The notes under the pieces are model-generated. The model was not told where the DNA came from. It made no database searches and saw nothing but the letters and a program-made list of their open reading frames with translations. From an uncultured Lachnospiraceae bacterium (lineage in GTDB: Bacteria > Bacillota > Clostridia > Lachnospirales > Lachnospiraceae), in contig CAMWGV010000003.1 in assembly GCA_947173945.1 (NCBI GenBank), positions 17,456 through 81,455 on the forward strand: a stretch of DNA of 64,000 bases, given 5' to 3'. Below, piece by piece: positions 54,738 through 63,941 of this stretch; position 1 is the first letter of the stretch; every line of letters begins with the position of its first letter. The position numbers and the translations under genes are program-made.

Positions 54738-55973
54738 ATGATAAATATAGCAGTGTTAGGATACGGAACGGTAGGTTCAGGTGTTGTTGAGGTAATTAAT
54801 AAAAATCATAATAGTATCAATAAGCGTGCAGGAGAAGAAATCAATATTAAATATGTACTTGATTTAAGAGATTTTCCTGGGGATCCTGTCACGGAAATTC
54901 TTGTTCATGACTATAATATTATATTAAATGATGATGAAGTTGAAATAATAGTCGAGGTTATGGGTGGAATCAACCCGGCACTCCAATTTACGAAGGATGC
55001 TCTTCTTGCCGGAAAAAGTGTTTGTACCTCGAATAAAGAGTTAGTTGCAGCACATGGTGCTGAGCTTCTTGCTATTGCAAAAGAAAAGGGAGTAAACTTC
55101 CTGTTCGAGGCAAGTGTTGGTGGCGGAATTCCTATTATAAGGCCGTTGAACCAGTCTCTTACGGCGGACGAAATTACGGAGATTACCGGAATTTTAAATG
55201 GAACAACAAATTATATTCTCACTAAAATGACAGAGGATGGCTCTGATTTTGATACTGTGCTTAAGACGGCTCAGGAAAAAGGCTACGCAGAAAGAAATCC
55301 TGAGGCGGATGTTGAAGGGTACGATGCGTGCAGAAAAATAGCAATACTTGCATCGCTTGCATATGGAAAGCAGGTTGACTATGAGGATATATATACGGAA
55401 GGAATAACTGCAATTACAAAGCAGGATATAGCATATTCCAAAAAAATGGGAACAAGTATAAAACTTCTTGGAACGAGCAGAATTATAGATGGCAAATTAT
55501 ATGCCTTAGTAGCTCCTTTTATGATAGGAGAAGATCATCCGCTTAAAAATGTTAATGGTGTATTTAACGGGATATATGTAGATGGAAACATGTTGGGCGG
55601 AACAATGTTTTACGGAAAGGGAGCAGGTAAGCTGCCTACTGCAAGTGCAGTTGTGTCTGATGTTATAGATGCAGCAAAGCACAAGGGTACAAATATAATG
55701 ACCATTTGGGATAAGAATAAGGTTGTTCTCGGGGATATAAAAAATTACAGAAGCAATTATTTTGTAAGAATATCCATTGAGGGAACAGATGAGGATGCCA
55801 TTGCAAGAGTTAAGGCAGCATTTCCGGAGGCTGTTATTTTAGATTCAGCAGATGTGGAGGAATTTGTATTTATGACGGGTGTTGTTTCACAGGAAGAATT
55901 TGAGAATAAAATTGCCGGCTTCCATGTTATAAGCAGAATAAGGGTAACAGATGACGTAAATCTAAATAAATAA
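54738..55973 (+). CDS. hom: Homoserine dehydrogenase
   Basis: 411 residues: Rossmann NAD(P) motif (AVLGYGTVGSGVVEV), catalytic region (GILNGTTNYILTKM, YDACRKIAILASLAYG) and a C-terminal ACT-like regulatory domain (RISIEGTDEDAIARVKAAFP). Reduces aspartate semialdehyde to homoserine for threonine and methionine. Next to aspartate kinase, and thrH at 41495 may act downstream. Confidence 0.95.
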   Translation: MINIAVLGYGTVGSGVVEVINKNHNSINKRAGEEINIKYVLDLRDFPGDPVTEILVHDYNIILNDDEVEIIVEVMGGINPALQFTKDALLAGKSVCTSNKELVAAHGAELLAIAKEKGVNFLFEASVGGGIPIIRPLNQSLTADEITEITGILNGTTNYILTKMTEDGSDFDTVLKTAQEKGYAERNPEADVEGYDACRKIAILASLAYGKQVDYEDIYTEGITAITKQDIAYSKKMGTSIKLLGTSRIIDGKLYALVAPFMIGEDHPLKNVNGVFNGIYVDGNMLGGTMFYGKGAGKLPTASAVVSDVIDAAKHKGTNIMTIWDKNKVVLGDIKNYRSNYFVRISIEGTDEDAIARVKAAFPEAVILDSADVEEFVFMTGVVSQEEFENKIAGFHVISRIRVTDDVNLNK

Positions 55974-56055
55974 AAATATTGCGATACTAACAACTAAGTG
56001 ATATACTCACAAATGTTGTTTGAATATATTATTGGACATTTTATAGGAGGAAGAC

Positions 56056-57258
56056 ATGCTGATAGTTAAAAAGTTTGGCGGAACTTCAGTTGCCGACAAG
56101 GAAAGGATTTTTAATGTAGCTAGAAGATGTATTGAAGATTATCAGAAGGGGAATGACGTCGTAGTAGTTTTATCTGCTATGGGTAAATACACGGATGAAT
56201 TAATTGCTATGGCTAAGGATATTAACGAAATTCCACCAAAGAGAGAGATGGATATGCTTTTCACAATAGGTGAGCAGATGTCAGTCGCACTTATGGCTAT
56301 GGCAATGAATAAGCTGGGAGTTCCGGCAGTTTCACTAAATGCTTTTCAGGTGGCTATGCATTCCACATCAGTTTATGGTAATGCAAGGCTGAAGAGAATA
56401 GACAGTGAAAGAATAAGGCATGAGCTTGAGCAGAGGAAAATAGTAATCATAACAGGCTTTCAGGGAATTAACAAGTATGATGATTATACTACCCTGGGCA
56501 GGGGCGGCTCTGATACAACAGCAGTAGCACTTGCTGCATCGCTTCATGCTGATTCATGTGAAATATATACAGATGTTGACGGTGTATATACCGCAGACCC
56601 ACGAAAGGTAAAGAATGCACGTAAGCTTAATGCGGTAACGTATGACGAAATGCTTGAGCTTGCAACCTTGGGTGCAGGAGTTTTACACAATCGTTCAGTT
56701 GAACTTGCAAAAAAGTTTGGCGTACAGCTCGTTGTACGGTCAAGTCTAAATACTTCAGAAGGAACTATAGTCAAGGAGGGTTCAAAGATGGAAAAGATGC
56801 TTGTAAGTGGTGTAGCAGGAGATACAAATACAGCCAGGGTTGCTGTAGTTGGATTAAAGGATGAGCCGGGAGTAGCATTTAAGCTTTTCAATAGCCTCGC
56901 GAAGCACAATATAAATGTAGATATGATTCTACAGTCAGTTGGAAGAAAAGGAACGAAGGATATAAGTTTTACAACCAGCGAGGATAATGCTGATGAGGCT
57001 GCCAAAATAATAAATGAAAACTTCAGTAATTTTGAGGGCGTTGATGTTGAGAAGAAGGTTGCAAAGGTTTCAATTGTAGGTGCCGGTATGCAGACGAATG
57101 CTGGTGTTGCGGCTAAAATGTTTGAAGCACTTTATGATTGCAATATAAATATCAGAATGATTTCTACATCTGAAATAAGGGTAACCGTACTTATTGATGA
57201 GGCTCACACGGAGAGAGCAATGAATGCTATCCACGATAAGTTTGATTTGGGAAACTAA
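56056..57258 (+). CDS. lysC: Aspartate kinase
   Basis: 400 residues. Amino-acid kinase domain (VKKFGGTSVADKERI, TTLGRGGSDTTAVALAASL, YTDVDGVYTADPR) and two C-terminal ACT domains (VAVVGLKDEPGVAFKLFNSL, VSIVGAGMQTNAGVAAKMF), so feedback by lysine or threonine is likely. First step to lysine, threonine and methionine. TAGGAGG ribosome site. Confidence 0.95.
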   Translation: MLIVKKFGGTSVADKERIFNVARRCIEDYQKGNDVVVVLSAMGKYTDELIAMAKDINEIPPKREMDMLFTIGEQMSVALMAMAMNKLGVPAVSLNAFQVAMHSTSVYGNARLKRIDSERIRHELEQRKIVIITGFQGINKYDDYTTLGRGGSDTTAVALAASLHADSCEIYTDVDGVYTADPRKVKNARKLNAVTYDEMLELATLGAGVLHNRSVELAKKFGVQLVVRSSLNTSEGTIVKEGSKMEKMLVSGVAGDTNTARVAVVGLKDEPGVAFKLFNSLAKHNINVDMILQSVGRKGTKDISFTTSEDNADEAAKIINENFSNFEGVDVEKKVAKVSIVGAGMQTNAGVAAKMFEALYDCNINIRMISTSEIRVTVLIDEAHTERAMNAIHDKFDLGN

Positions 57259-57296
57259 TTTTGTAATGACTAAGTATAGATAATATGTTAAAATTG

Positions 57297-57340
57297 GACT
57301 GTCACATTATGAAGATGTAGTAATACAATTGTGGCAGTCC
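57297..57340 (+). terminator. Hairpin after aspartate kinase
   Basis: GGACTGTCACA (57297-57307) pairs with TGTGGCAGTCC (57330-57340) with one G-U; only TTTCGTT follows, so a moderate terminator. Confidence 0.65.
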
Positions 57341-57387
57341 TTTCGTTCGTTGATAGGAACGGCACTTTTTAATGGAGGTGTTTTGGC

Positions 57388-57870
57388 GTGAAAAGAGATG
57401 ACTACATAACATGGGATCAATATTTTATGGGTATTGCCATTATGTCAGCAGCAAGGAGCAAGGACCCAAATACACAGGTCGGAGCATGCATCGTGGATGA
57501 GAGCAATCGGATTTTGTCTATGGGCTATAATGGGATGCCGTCTGGCTGCAATGATGATGAAATGCCGTGGGACAGAGAAGGTGCAGCTCTTACAAGTAAA
57601 TATTTTTTTGTGTGTCACGCGGAGTTGAATGCAATCCTTAATTACAGAGGTGGAGGAACATTAAGAGGTTCAAGGTGCTATGTAACACTTTTCCCATGTA
57701 ATGAGTGTGCCAAAGCAATTATACAGAGTGGCATAAAAGAAATCATTTATATGACGGACAAGTATAGTGAATCAGATAGTACCATTGCCGCAAAGAAAAT
57801 GTTTGAAATGGCAGATGTAAAGTACAGACTTTATGTAAATGAACATAAAAAGATAGAATTTGAAGTATAA
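57388..57870 (+). CDS. dCMP deaminase (ComEB-like)
   Basis: 160 residues, CDA-fold zinc deaminase: DPNTQVGACIVDESN, catalytic CHAELNAILN, and PCNECAKAIIQSGI for the zinc. Makes dUMP for thymidylate. GTG start after GGAGG. Confidence 0.92.
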   Translation: MKRDDYITWDQYFMGIAIMSAARSKDPNTQVGACIVDESNRILSMGYNGMPSGCNDDEMPWDREGAALTSKYFFVCHAELNAILNYRGGGTLRGSRCYVTLFPCNECAKAIIQSGIKEIIYMTDKYSESDSTIAAKKMFEMADVKYRLYVNEHKKIEFEV

Positions 57871-57894
57871 GCATGTAATGGATGGATAAAAATC

Positions 57895-58434
57895 ATGGTT
57901 GATACAAAGACAAAAACAGTTAAAATGACATACAGAGCATTATGCAGTTACATTTTGAACACATATTACAGGAGCTTTACAGGCATAAGCAGTCTTTTTA
58001 TGGGTGTTGGTTCCATCGTGCTTATGATTATAGGATGGAAGGACCTGGCAGGAACACAAAAGGTTATACTTGCTATTGTTGCAGTGTTGTTCCTGGTTAT
58101 AAATCCGCTTCAGCTTATGTTTAAGGCATTCCAGCAGTTTAAATTAAATCCAACATATAAAAAACCGTTGAACTATACATTTTCTGATAATGGAATAACT
58201 GTAAGTCAGGAGGATGTTTCTCAGGAAATACCATGGGAAAGTATATGCAGACTTTTTATGACGGGAAATATCATTGCAATATATACAAGCAGACTGCATG
58301 CTTTTGTTATTCCACTTGCAGACCTCGGAGAGGAAAGAGGGAAAATAATTGCTTCGGTTGTGCAGTTTACGGCAGCGAATAAGCCGCGTATTAGTAAAAA
58401 TCTTGTGAGGTATCAAAGTGGAAAAGGATTGTAA
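57895..58434 (+). CDS. YcxB-like membrane protein
   Basis: 179 residues. Two membrane helices (SLFMGVGSIVLMIIGW, VILAIVAVLFLVINPLQL) followed by a YcxB-type domain (YTFSDNGITVSQEDVSQEIP, RLHAFVIPL). Function unknown. Overlaps tsaE by 17 bases. Confidence 0.8.
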   Translation: MVDTKTKTVKMTYRALCSYILNTYYRSFTGISSLFMGVGSIVLMIIGWKDLAGTQKVILAIVAVLFLVINPLQLMFKAFQQFKLNPTYKKPLNYTFSDNGITVSQEDVSQEIPWESICRLFMTGNIIAIYTSRLHAFVIPLADLGEERGKIIASVVQFTAANKPRISKNLVRYQSGKGL

Positions 58435-58855
58435 AGTATTTGAGAGCTTTCGTGCCGAGGATACCTTTAATATAGGCAAAATGCTTGGAGAAAACTGCCT
58501 GCCGGGGCAGGTGTACTGCCTGTATGGAGATTTGGGAACAGGAAAAACGGTGTTTTCCCAAGGCTTTGGAAAAGGACTTGGTATAGAGGAGCAAATCAGC
58601 AGCCCCACATTTACTATACTGAAAGAGTATCATGATGGAAGGATTCCATTTTATCACTTTGATGTTTACCGGATTGGCAGTGAGGATGAGATGGATGAAA
58701 TCGGATATCAGGATATTGTTGATGGCGATGGCGTTTGCCTCATTGAATGGGCAGAGCTTATAAAGGATATAATCCCTGTGAATTGTACAGAGGTTGTGAT
58801 TACTAAAGATGTGGAAAAAGGTTTTGATTACAGAAGGATAAAAATTAAAATGTAA
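58418..58855 (+). CDS. tsaE: tRNA t6A biosynthesis ATPase TsaE
   Basis: 145 residues: Walker A GDLGTGKTVFSQG, SSPTFTILKEY and FDVYRIGSEDEMDEIGY are the family signature. With TsaB and TsaD it makes t6A37 in ANN-decoding tRNAs. GTG start. tsaB follows 31 bases later; tsaD is at 62062. Confidence 0.95.
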   Translation: MEKDCKVFESFRAEDTFNIGKMLGENCLPGQVYCLYGDLGTGKTVFSQGFGKGLGIEEQISSPTFTILKEYHDGRIPFYHFDVYRIGSEDEMDEIGYQDIVDGDGVCLIEWAELIKDIIPVNCTEVVITKDVEKGFDYRRIKIKM

Positions 58856-58886
58856 TTTCCTGATATATGGGGAAAAGGTGGATTGT

Positions 58887-59594
58887 ATGAAAATATTGGG
58901 AGTTGACAGCTCAGGAATGGTGGCAGGCGTTGCTGTGGTTGAGGATGATATACTTCTTGCTGAATATACATTAAATTATAAAAAGACTCATTCAGAGACA
59001 TTGCTGCCTATGATTGATGAAGTCGTAAGGATGACAGAACTTGAAATGGAAGCTATAGATGCAATCGCTGTGGCAGCAGGACCGGGTTCGTTCACGGGAC
59101 TTAGGATAGGCTCTGCAACGGTTAAGGGTCTGGGACTTGCTCTGAATAAGAGTATAATAGAAATACCCACATGTTTAGGACTTGCTTATAATGTCTGGGG
59201 CACTGACGCACTCGTATGTCCTATCATGGATGCAAGAAGAAAACAGGTTTATACGGGTATTTATGAGTATAGGGGTGACGAGCTTGTCACTGTATCGGAG
59301 CAAAAGGCTATAGATATATGCGAGCTTGTTGAAGAACTAAATACTATGAACCGCAAGGTCATTTTTGTTGGTGATGGAATTCCGGTATATAAGGAACTTA
59401 TTAATGAAAATGCAGAATTTGAATACACATTTGCCCCTGCCCACTGTAACAGGCAAAGAGCTGCGGCAATTGCAGCACTTGGTGTCATATATGCATCAAA
59501 GGAAATGATGGTGTCAGCCGACATGCATAAGCCGATATACCTTAGGAAGTCTCAGGCTGAGCGGGAACGCGAGGAAAAGATGGCAAATGAGTAA
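58887..59594 (+). CDS. tsaB: t6A complex subunit TsaB
   Basis: 235 residues: MKILGVDSSGMVAGVAVVED, AAGPGSFTGLRIGSATVKGL and CPIMDARRKQVYTG. An ASKHA-fold partner that supports TsaD. ATG 58887 follows AAAGGTGG; the GTG at 58878 lies inside that site. The stop overlaps rimI by 8 bases. Confidence 0.95.
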   Translation: MKILGVDSSGMVAGVAVVEDDILLAEYTLNYKKTHSETLLPMIDEVVRMTELEMEAIDAIAVAAGPGSFTGLRIGSATVKGLGLALNKSIIEIPTCLGLAYNVWGTDALVCPIMDARRKQVYTGIYEYRGDELVTVSEQKAIDICELVEELNTMNRKVIFVGDGIPVYKELINENAEFEYTFAPAHCNRQRAAAIAALGVIYASKEMMVSADMHKPIYLRKSQAEREREEKMANE

Positions 59595-60117
59595 ATATAA
59601 TGATGGGCATGTGATAGAATATGTGTCACAGCTTGAGAGGGAATGCTTTTCTGATGGATGGAGTACAGACAGTATACGGTCTTCTTTAAACCAAAGTTGC
59701 AATTTACTTATTGTGGCATACATGGATGAAACAACAGGAATCGGGGATGAACTCGTCATGCAGGGGGGAGCAGATGCTGTTTCTCGGCTTGAGCATATGT
59801 GGGAGGCTATATCATCACCTATATTCATGGGCTATGTGATTGCCAATATGACAGATGAAGAAAGTGAGCTTTTGAGGATAGCCGTAGATTGCAAAAAAAG
59901 GAGAATGAAAACAGCCAGCAGGCTTATGAAAAAATATGAAAAATATGTAAATAAAAAAACCTATTTTTTGGAAGTACGGGCACAAAATAATCCTGCAAGA
60001 CGATTATATGAAAAGTTTGGTTACAAGGAGATAGGGGTCAGAAAAAATTATTACGCAAATCCTGTTGAAGATGCAGTTATTTACTCGAAAGCAGGAATAT
60101 GTGATGACAGGATATGA
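59587..60117 (+). CDS. rimI: RimI-like GNAT acetyltransferase with an insert
   Basis: 176 residues, GNAT fold with the acetyl-CoA loop (AVDCKKRRMKTASRLMKKYE) and the RimI end motif (EVRAQNNPARRLYEKFGYKE, RKNYY). Acetylates a ribosomal-protein N-terminus in the family. About 28 extra residues lie at 46-74 between the first strands (EHMWEAISSP region), making it longer than the usual 150. Overlaps tsaB. Confidence 0.88.
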   Translation: MSKYNDGHVIEYVSQLERECFSDGWSTDSIRSSLNQSCNLLIVAYMDETTGIGDELVMQGGADAVSRLEHMWEAISSPIFMGYVIANMTDEESELLRIAVDCKKRRMKTASRLMKKYEKYVNKKTYFLEVRAQNNPARRLYEKFGYKEIGVRKNYYANPVEDAVIYSKAGICDDRI

Positions 60118-60210
60118 CATATATGACATTTTTTCAACATTTAAATATTTTTTAATCTCTAATATAATGATATAAGCAAATGCTAATATACAAGTTGGAG
60201 GAATAAAATA

Positions 60211-60420
60211 ATGATAAAATGCAATAAGTGTGGCCGTGAGCTGTCAGTTGTAAATGATATACCAAGAGAGGATTTTCTCCAGATAAATAAGTCATGGGGT
60301 TACTTCTCGAAAAAAGATGGAAAAAATTACAAATTTGTGTTATGTGAAAAATGCTGTGATGATTTTGTCAGCACTTTTGAAATACCTGTTGATGTGGAGG
60401 ACAACATAGAGTTATTATAA
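60211..60420 (+). CDS. Small two-CxxC protein, 69 aa
   Basis: Not recognised. Two cysteine pairs (MIKCNKCGRE at the start, LCEKCCDD near 45-50) predict a zinc ribbon. Followed by acidic residues. GGAGG ribosome site before ATG 60211; 15 bases before rnz, so likely in the same operon. Confidence 0.7.
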   Translation: MIKCNKCGRELSVVNDIPREDFLQINKSWGYFSKKDGKNYKFVLCEKCCDDFVSTFEIPVDVEDNIELL

Positions 60421-60435
60421 ATAAGAGGAAATGAG

Positions 60436-61341
60436 ATGTTAGATGTTTGTTTGCTTGGAACAGGGGGGATGCTTCCTCTGCCATATAGAGCACTCACATC
60501 ACTTATGATGAGATATAATGGAAGTAATATACTCATTGATTGTGGTGAGGGAACGCAAAATTCCATAAGAATAAAAGGGTGGAGTTTTAAACCCATAGAT
60601 GTTATATGTATTACACATTTTCATGCGGATCATATCAGTGGTCTTCCGGGGCTCCTGCTTACGATGGGTAATGCTGAGAGAACGGAGCCTCTTACAATGG
60701 TTGGCCCGAAAGGACTGGAAAAGGTTGTTAATTCACTCAGAGTAATTGCACCTGAATTGCCGTTTGATATAAAGTTTATTGAGCTTAGCGAAGCATTTGA
60801 GGAAATAAGTATTTGCGGACTCAGGCTGCAGGCATTCAGAGTTAACCATAGGGTCACCTGTTATGGCTACAATATTGTTTTAGACAGAGCGGGAAGGTTC
60901 GATGCGGATAAGGCAAAAGCATTAGGACTTCCGGTTCAGTATTGGAACAGGCTTCAAAAGGGAGAAACAATAACCCATGAAGGAACAGAATACACAAGTG
61001 ACATGGTTATGGGTGAAAGCCGCAAAGGACTTAAGGTGACATACTGTACGGATACAAGGCCGGTTGAGTCAATCGTGTCGGCGGCCAGCGATGCTGATTT
61101 GTTCATATGTGAAGGAATGTATGGTGAGGATGAAAAACTGGATAAAGCAAAGGAACATAAGCACATGATGATGTCTGAAGCTGCAAAGCTTGCCAGACAA
61201 GCGGATGTTAAAGAAATGTGGCTTACTCATTACAGCCCTGCAACTGCAAGACCTTTGGAGTTTGAAGACAAGGTAAGGGAAATTTTTCCGAGGGCATATA
61301 TGGGTAAGGATAGAATGACAGTTGAGTTGAATTTTGATTAG
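60436..61341 (+). CDS. rnz: Ribonuclease Z
   Basis: 301 residues. Metallo-beta-lactamase fold: FLGTGGMLPLPYR-like start (LLGTGGMLPLPYRALTSL), THFHADHISGLPGLL zinc motif, RVNHRVTCYGYNI, and a C-terminal THYSPATARP ligand. Cuts the 3' trailer of tRNA precursors; it fits the tRNA-modification neighbours. Confidence 0.9.
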   Translation: MLDVCLLGTGGMLPLPYRALTSLMMRYNGSNILIDCGEGTQNSIRIKGWSFKPIDVICITHFHADHISGLPGLLLTMGNAERTEPLTMVGPKGLEKVVNSLRVIAPELPFDIKFIELSEAFEEISICGLRLQAFRVNHRVTCYGYNIVLDRAGRFDADKAKALGLPVQYWNRLQKGETITHEGTEYTSDMVMGESRKGLKVTYCTDTRPVESIVSAASDADLFICEGMYGEDEKLDKAKEHKHMMMSEAAKLARQADVKEMWLTHYSPATARPLEFEDKVREIFPRAYMGKDRMTVELNFD

Positions 61342-61367
61342 GCAGATGCTTTGAAAGGAGGAATATT

Positions 61368-61970
61368 ATGGAAAAACAAAAAGCCAAAAATGGTACAGGA
61401 ATGAAAGGGATTATAATCGCTATTTTTATGGTGGCAATTGTCTTGTTTTATTTTAATTATTTAAGTAATAATTCCTCTAAAAAGAAAACAGAAAGACAGC
61501 TTGATGAGCTACAACAGCTTTGTGAATATGATATGCTTGGAAATTATCCGAAGACACCGAGAGATGTAGTCAAGATGCATTGCAGATACTTAAAGGTATT
61601 TTACGGACAGGATTTAAATGATGATGAGTTATATACGCTAAATCAGCAGGTGAGAAATCTATATTCCTCAGAGCTTCTTTCCTACAACTCTGAAACTGAT
61701 ACATTGCGGAATTTGAAGCAGAACATAGAGAAAATGACGGATGAAGGTTATGTATATAAAACCTATGTGCTTCCTGAGGCAAGTCAGATAAAGTTTTATA
61801 CACAGAACGGAGTTGAAATGGCAACCCTTGAGGTTGAAATTACAGTTGATGTCAAAAAAGATAAAGGGTACATATATGCACAGTATGTTCTTGTAAAAGA
61901 AAATGAACAGTGGAAAATATTGGCATGGGGTGATTCTCGTTTTGGAGAGGGAAGTGCACAGGTCAATTAG
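61368..61970 (+). CDS. DUF6715-like membrane-anchored protein
   Basis: 200 residues. One N-terminal membrane helix (GIIIAIFMVAIVLFYFNYL), a short polar stretch, then an extracytoplasmic domain (TPRDVVKMHCRYLKVFYGQD, YIYAQYVLVKENEQWKILAW) reminiscent of NTF2-like folds. I link it to DUF6715 from memory, at moderate certainty. AAGGAGG ribosome site. Confidence 0.7.
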   Translation: MEKQKAKNGTGMKGIIIAIFMVAIVLFYFNYLSNNSSKKKTERQLDELQQLCEYDMLGNYPKTPRDVVKMHCRYLKVFYGQDLNDDELYTLNQQVRNLYSSELLSYNSETDTLRNLKQNIEKMTDEGYVYKTYVLPEASQIKFYTQNGVEMATLEVEITVDVKKDKGYIYAQYVLVKENEQWKILAWGDSRFGEGSAQVN

Positions 61971-62061
61971 CATCAGCCTATTTGCCCAAAGCAAATGTTA
62001 AACGAAATTACTGAAAGTAAATTTTGAACGGGCTGATGTTCAGGATATAGAGGACAATAAA

Positions 62062-63084
62062 ATGAGCGTGACAATATTAGCAATAGAATCTTCGTGTGAT
62101 GAGACAGCTGCGGCTGTTGTCAAAGATGGAAGAGAAGTAAAGTCAAATATAATTTATTCCCAGATTGAATTGCACAAGTTGTATGGAGGCGTTGTGCCTG
62201 AAATTGCATCCAGAAAGCATGTTGAAAAAATAAATCAGGTGATTACTGCGGCGGTTGATGAAGCTGAGGTAACATGGGACGATATAGATGCAGTTGCGGT
62301 GACTTACGGACCGGGCCTGGTTGGAGCATTGCTGGTTGGAGTGAGTGCGGCAAAGGCAATCGCCTATGCAAAGCATAAACCACTGGTAGGTGTAAATCAC
62401 ATAGAGGGGCATATAGCGGCAAATTATATTGAAAATTCTGATTTGAAACCACCGTTTATGTGTATGGTGGCATCGGGTGGGCATTCCCATCTTGTATACG
62501 TTAAGGATTATACGAGTTTTGAAATCGTTGGCAGAACGAGAGATGATGCGGCAGGAGAAGCATTTGATAAGGTGGCACGTGCTATTGGATTAGGTTATCC
62601 GGGAGGACCTAAGGTTGATAAGCTTGCCAGGGAGGGGAATCCCTCTGCAATAGCGTTTCCGAGGGCATTTATGGAAGACGCACCATATGATTTTTCATTT
62701 AGCGGTCTTAAGTCGGCTGTTCTTAACTATTTAAACGGATGTGAAATGAAAGATATCGAGGTAAATAAGGCAGATGTTGCGGCATCATTTCAACAGGCGG
62801 TTGTGGATGTGCTCACGACAGGTTCAGTGAGAGCTGCAAAAGAATATGGATGTGAATATCTTGCACTTGCAGGGGGAGTAGCGTCAAATAGTTTACTAAG
62901 AAAAGAGCTTGAAACAGCCTGTAAGGAAAATAGTATTCAGTTTTTCTATCCATCACCGGTATACTGTACAGATAATGCGGCTATGATTGGTGTGGCCGGT
63001 TATCATGATTATGTGGCTGGAGTGCGAGGTGGGTTAAATTTAAATGCAGTTCCAAACTTGAAAATAGGGGAAAGGCTTGGATAG
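62062..63084 (+). CDS. tsaD: tRNA N6-threonylcarbamoyladenosine synthase TsaD
   Basis: 340 residues: [15 protein letters not shown], the metal site HIEGH ([13 protein letters not shown]), [11 protein letters not shown] and [12 protein letters not shown]. Transfers threonylcarbamoyl to A37. Separated from tsaE and tsaB by rimI, a zinc ribbon, rnz and the DUF6715 gene. Start codon has only a weak AGAGGA site. Confidence 0.97.
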   Translation: MSVTILAIESSCDETAAAVVKDGREVKSNIIYSQIELHKLYGGVVPEIASRKHVEKINQVITAAVDEAEVTWDDIDAVAVTYGPGLVGALLVGVSAAKAIAYAKHKPLVGVNHIEGHIAANYIENSDLKPPFMCMVASGGHSHLVYVKDYTSFEIVGRTRDDAAGEAFDKVARAIGLGYPGGPKVDKLAREGNPSAIAFPRAFMEDAPYDFSFSGLKSAVLNYLNGCEMKDIEVNKADVAASFQQAVVDVLTTGSVRAAKEYGCEYLALAGGVASNSLLRKELETACKENSIQFFYPSPVYCTDNAAMIGVAGYHDYVAGVRGGLNLNAVPNLKIGERLG

Positions 63085-63101
63085 CTTAGAAAGGTGTAGT
63101 A

Positions 63102-63827
63102 ATGGCAGTTGCGATAGTTTTGGCAGGCGGCAATGGAAGCCGTATGAATAGTGATGTTGCAAAACAATATATTATGCTCGATGGAAAGGAACTATTATAT
63201 TATTGTCTTAACACATTTGAAAGAAATAGCGAGGTGACACATATTGTTCTTGTCACAAGAGCTGAGGATATAGAATTTTGCCAAAGCAATATTGTAGATA
63301 AGTATGGTTTCAAAAAGGTACGAAGCATTGTTGCAGGTGGGAAACAGCGATATGATTCTGTTTATCAGGGACTTCTGGCAGCACGTGAAATATTTGATGA
63401 CCCGGAAAATGATATTGTTATTATCCATGATGGAGCAAGACCTTTTGTCACAGATGAAATGATTTCCGAATCTATTTGTGAAGCAAAAAAGACAGGTGCA
63501 TGTACCGTCGGAGTGCCTGTGAAGGATACGATAAAAATAGTGGATGAAAATATGTTGGGGATATCGACCCCAGACAGAAACAGCTTGTTTCAAATTCAGA
63601 CACCTCAGACATTTTTATACAAGCTTATTATGGAAGCATATAAAAGGTTACATAGAGAACAGAACGTAAATATTACAGATGATACAACGCTTCTGGAACA
63701 ATATCTAGGAGTGAAATCTAAGGTCATTTTGGGTTCATACGGGAATATAAAAATAACAACTCCCGAAGACCTTGACATGGCAGAAATAATTATAAAAACT
63801 TTTAGAAAAATTATAAAAACCAGTTGA
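63102..63827 (+). CDS. ispD: 2-C-methyl-D-erythritol 4-phosphate cytidylyltransferase
   Basis: 241 residues: nucleotidyltransferase loop (LAGGNGSRMNSDVAKQYIML), VIIHDGARPFVTDEMI, VPVKDTIKIV and QTPQTFLYKLI. MEP pathway enzyme for isoprenoids. Starts 17 bases after tsaD; the stop overlaps the promoter at 63824. Confidence 0.96.
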   Translation: MAVAIVLAGGNGSRMNSDVAKQYIMLDGKELLYYCLNTFERNSEVTHIVLVTRAEDIEFCQSNIVDKYGFKKVRSIVAGGKQRYDSVYQGLLAAREIFDDPENDIVIIHDGARPFVTDEMISESICEAKKTGACTVGVPVKDTIKIVDENMLGISTPDRNSLFQIQTPQTFLYKLIMEAYKRLHREQNVNITDDTTLLEQYLGVKSKVILGSYGNIKITTPEDLDMAEIIIKTFRKIIKTS

Positions 63828-63852
63828 CAACCCAGACTGAGTTTGATAATAT
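63824..63852 (+). promoter_or_regulatory. Predicted promoter ahead of tRNA-Ser
   Basis: TTGACA (63824-63829) overlaps the ispD stop; TAATAT (63847-63852), 17-base spacer. The hairpin and T-run at 63860-63882 begin about 8 bases after the -10 box. Confidence 0.75.
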
Positions 63853-63859
63853 TAGTAAG

Positions 63860-63882
63860 TCGCTGACAAAACAGCGATTTTT
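63860..63882 (+). terminator. Terminator or attenuator before tRNA-Ser
   Basis: TCGCTG (63860-63865), ACAAAA, CAGCGA (63872-63877), TTTTT. It lies just past the transcription start expected from the promoter at 63824, so it would end ispD transcripts or early tRNA transcripts. Confidence 0.8.
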
Positions 63883-63941
63883 ATTTGAAAATATAGTTCA
63901 CGGGTATTTAGCTGATGCGCATATGCCGTGGAACACAGCAT

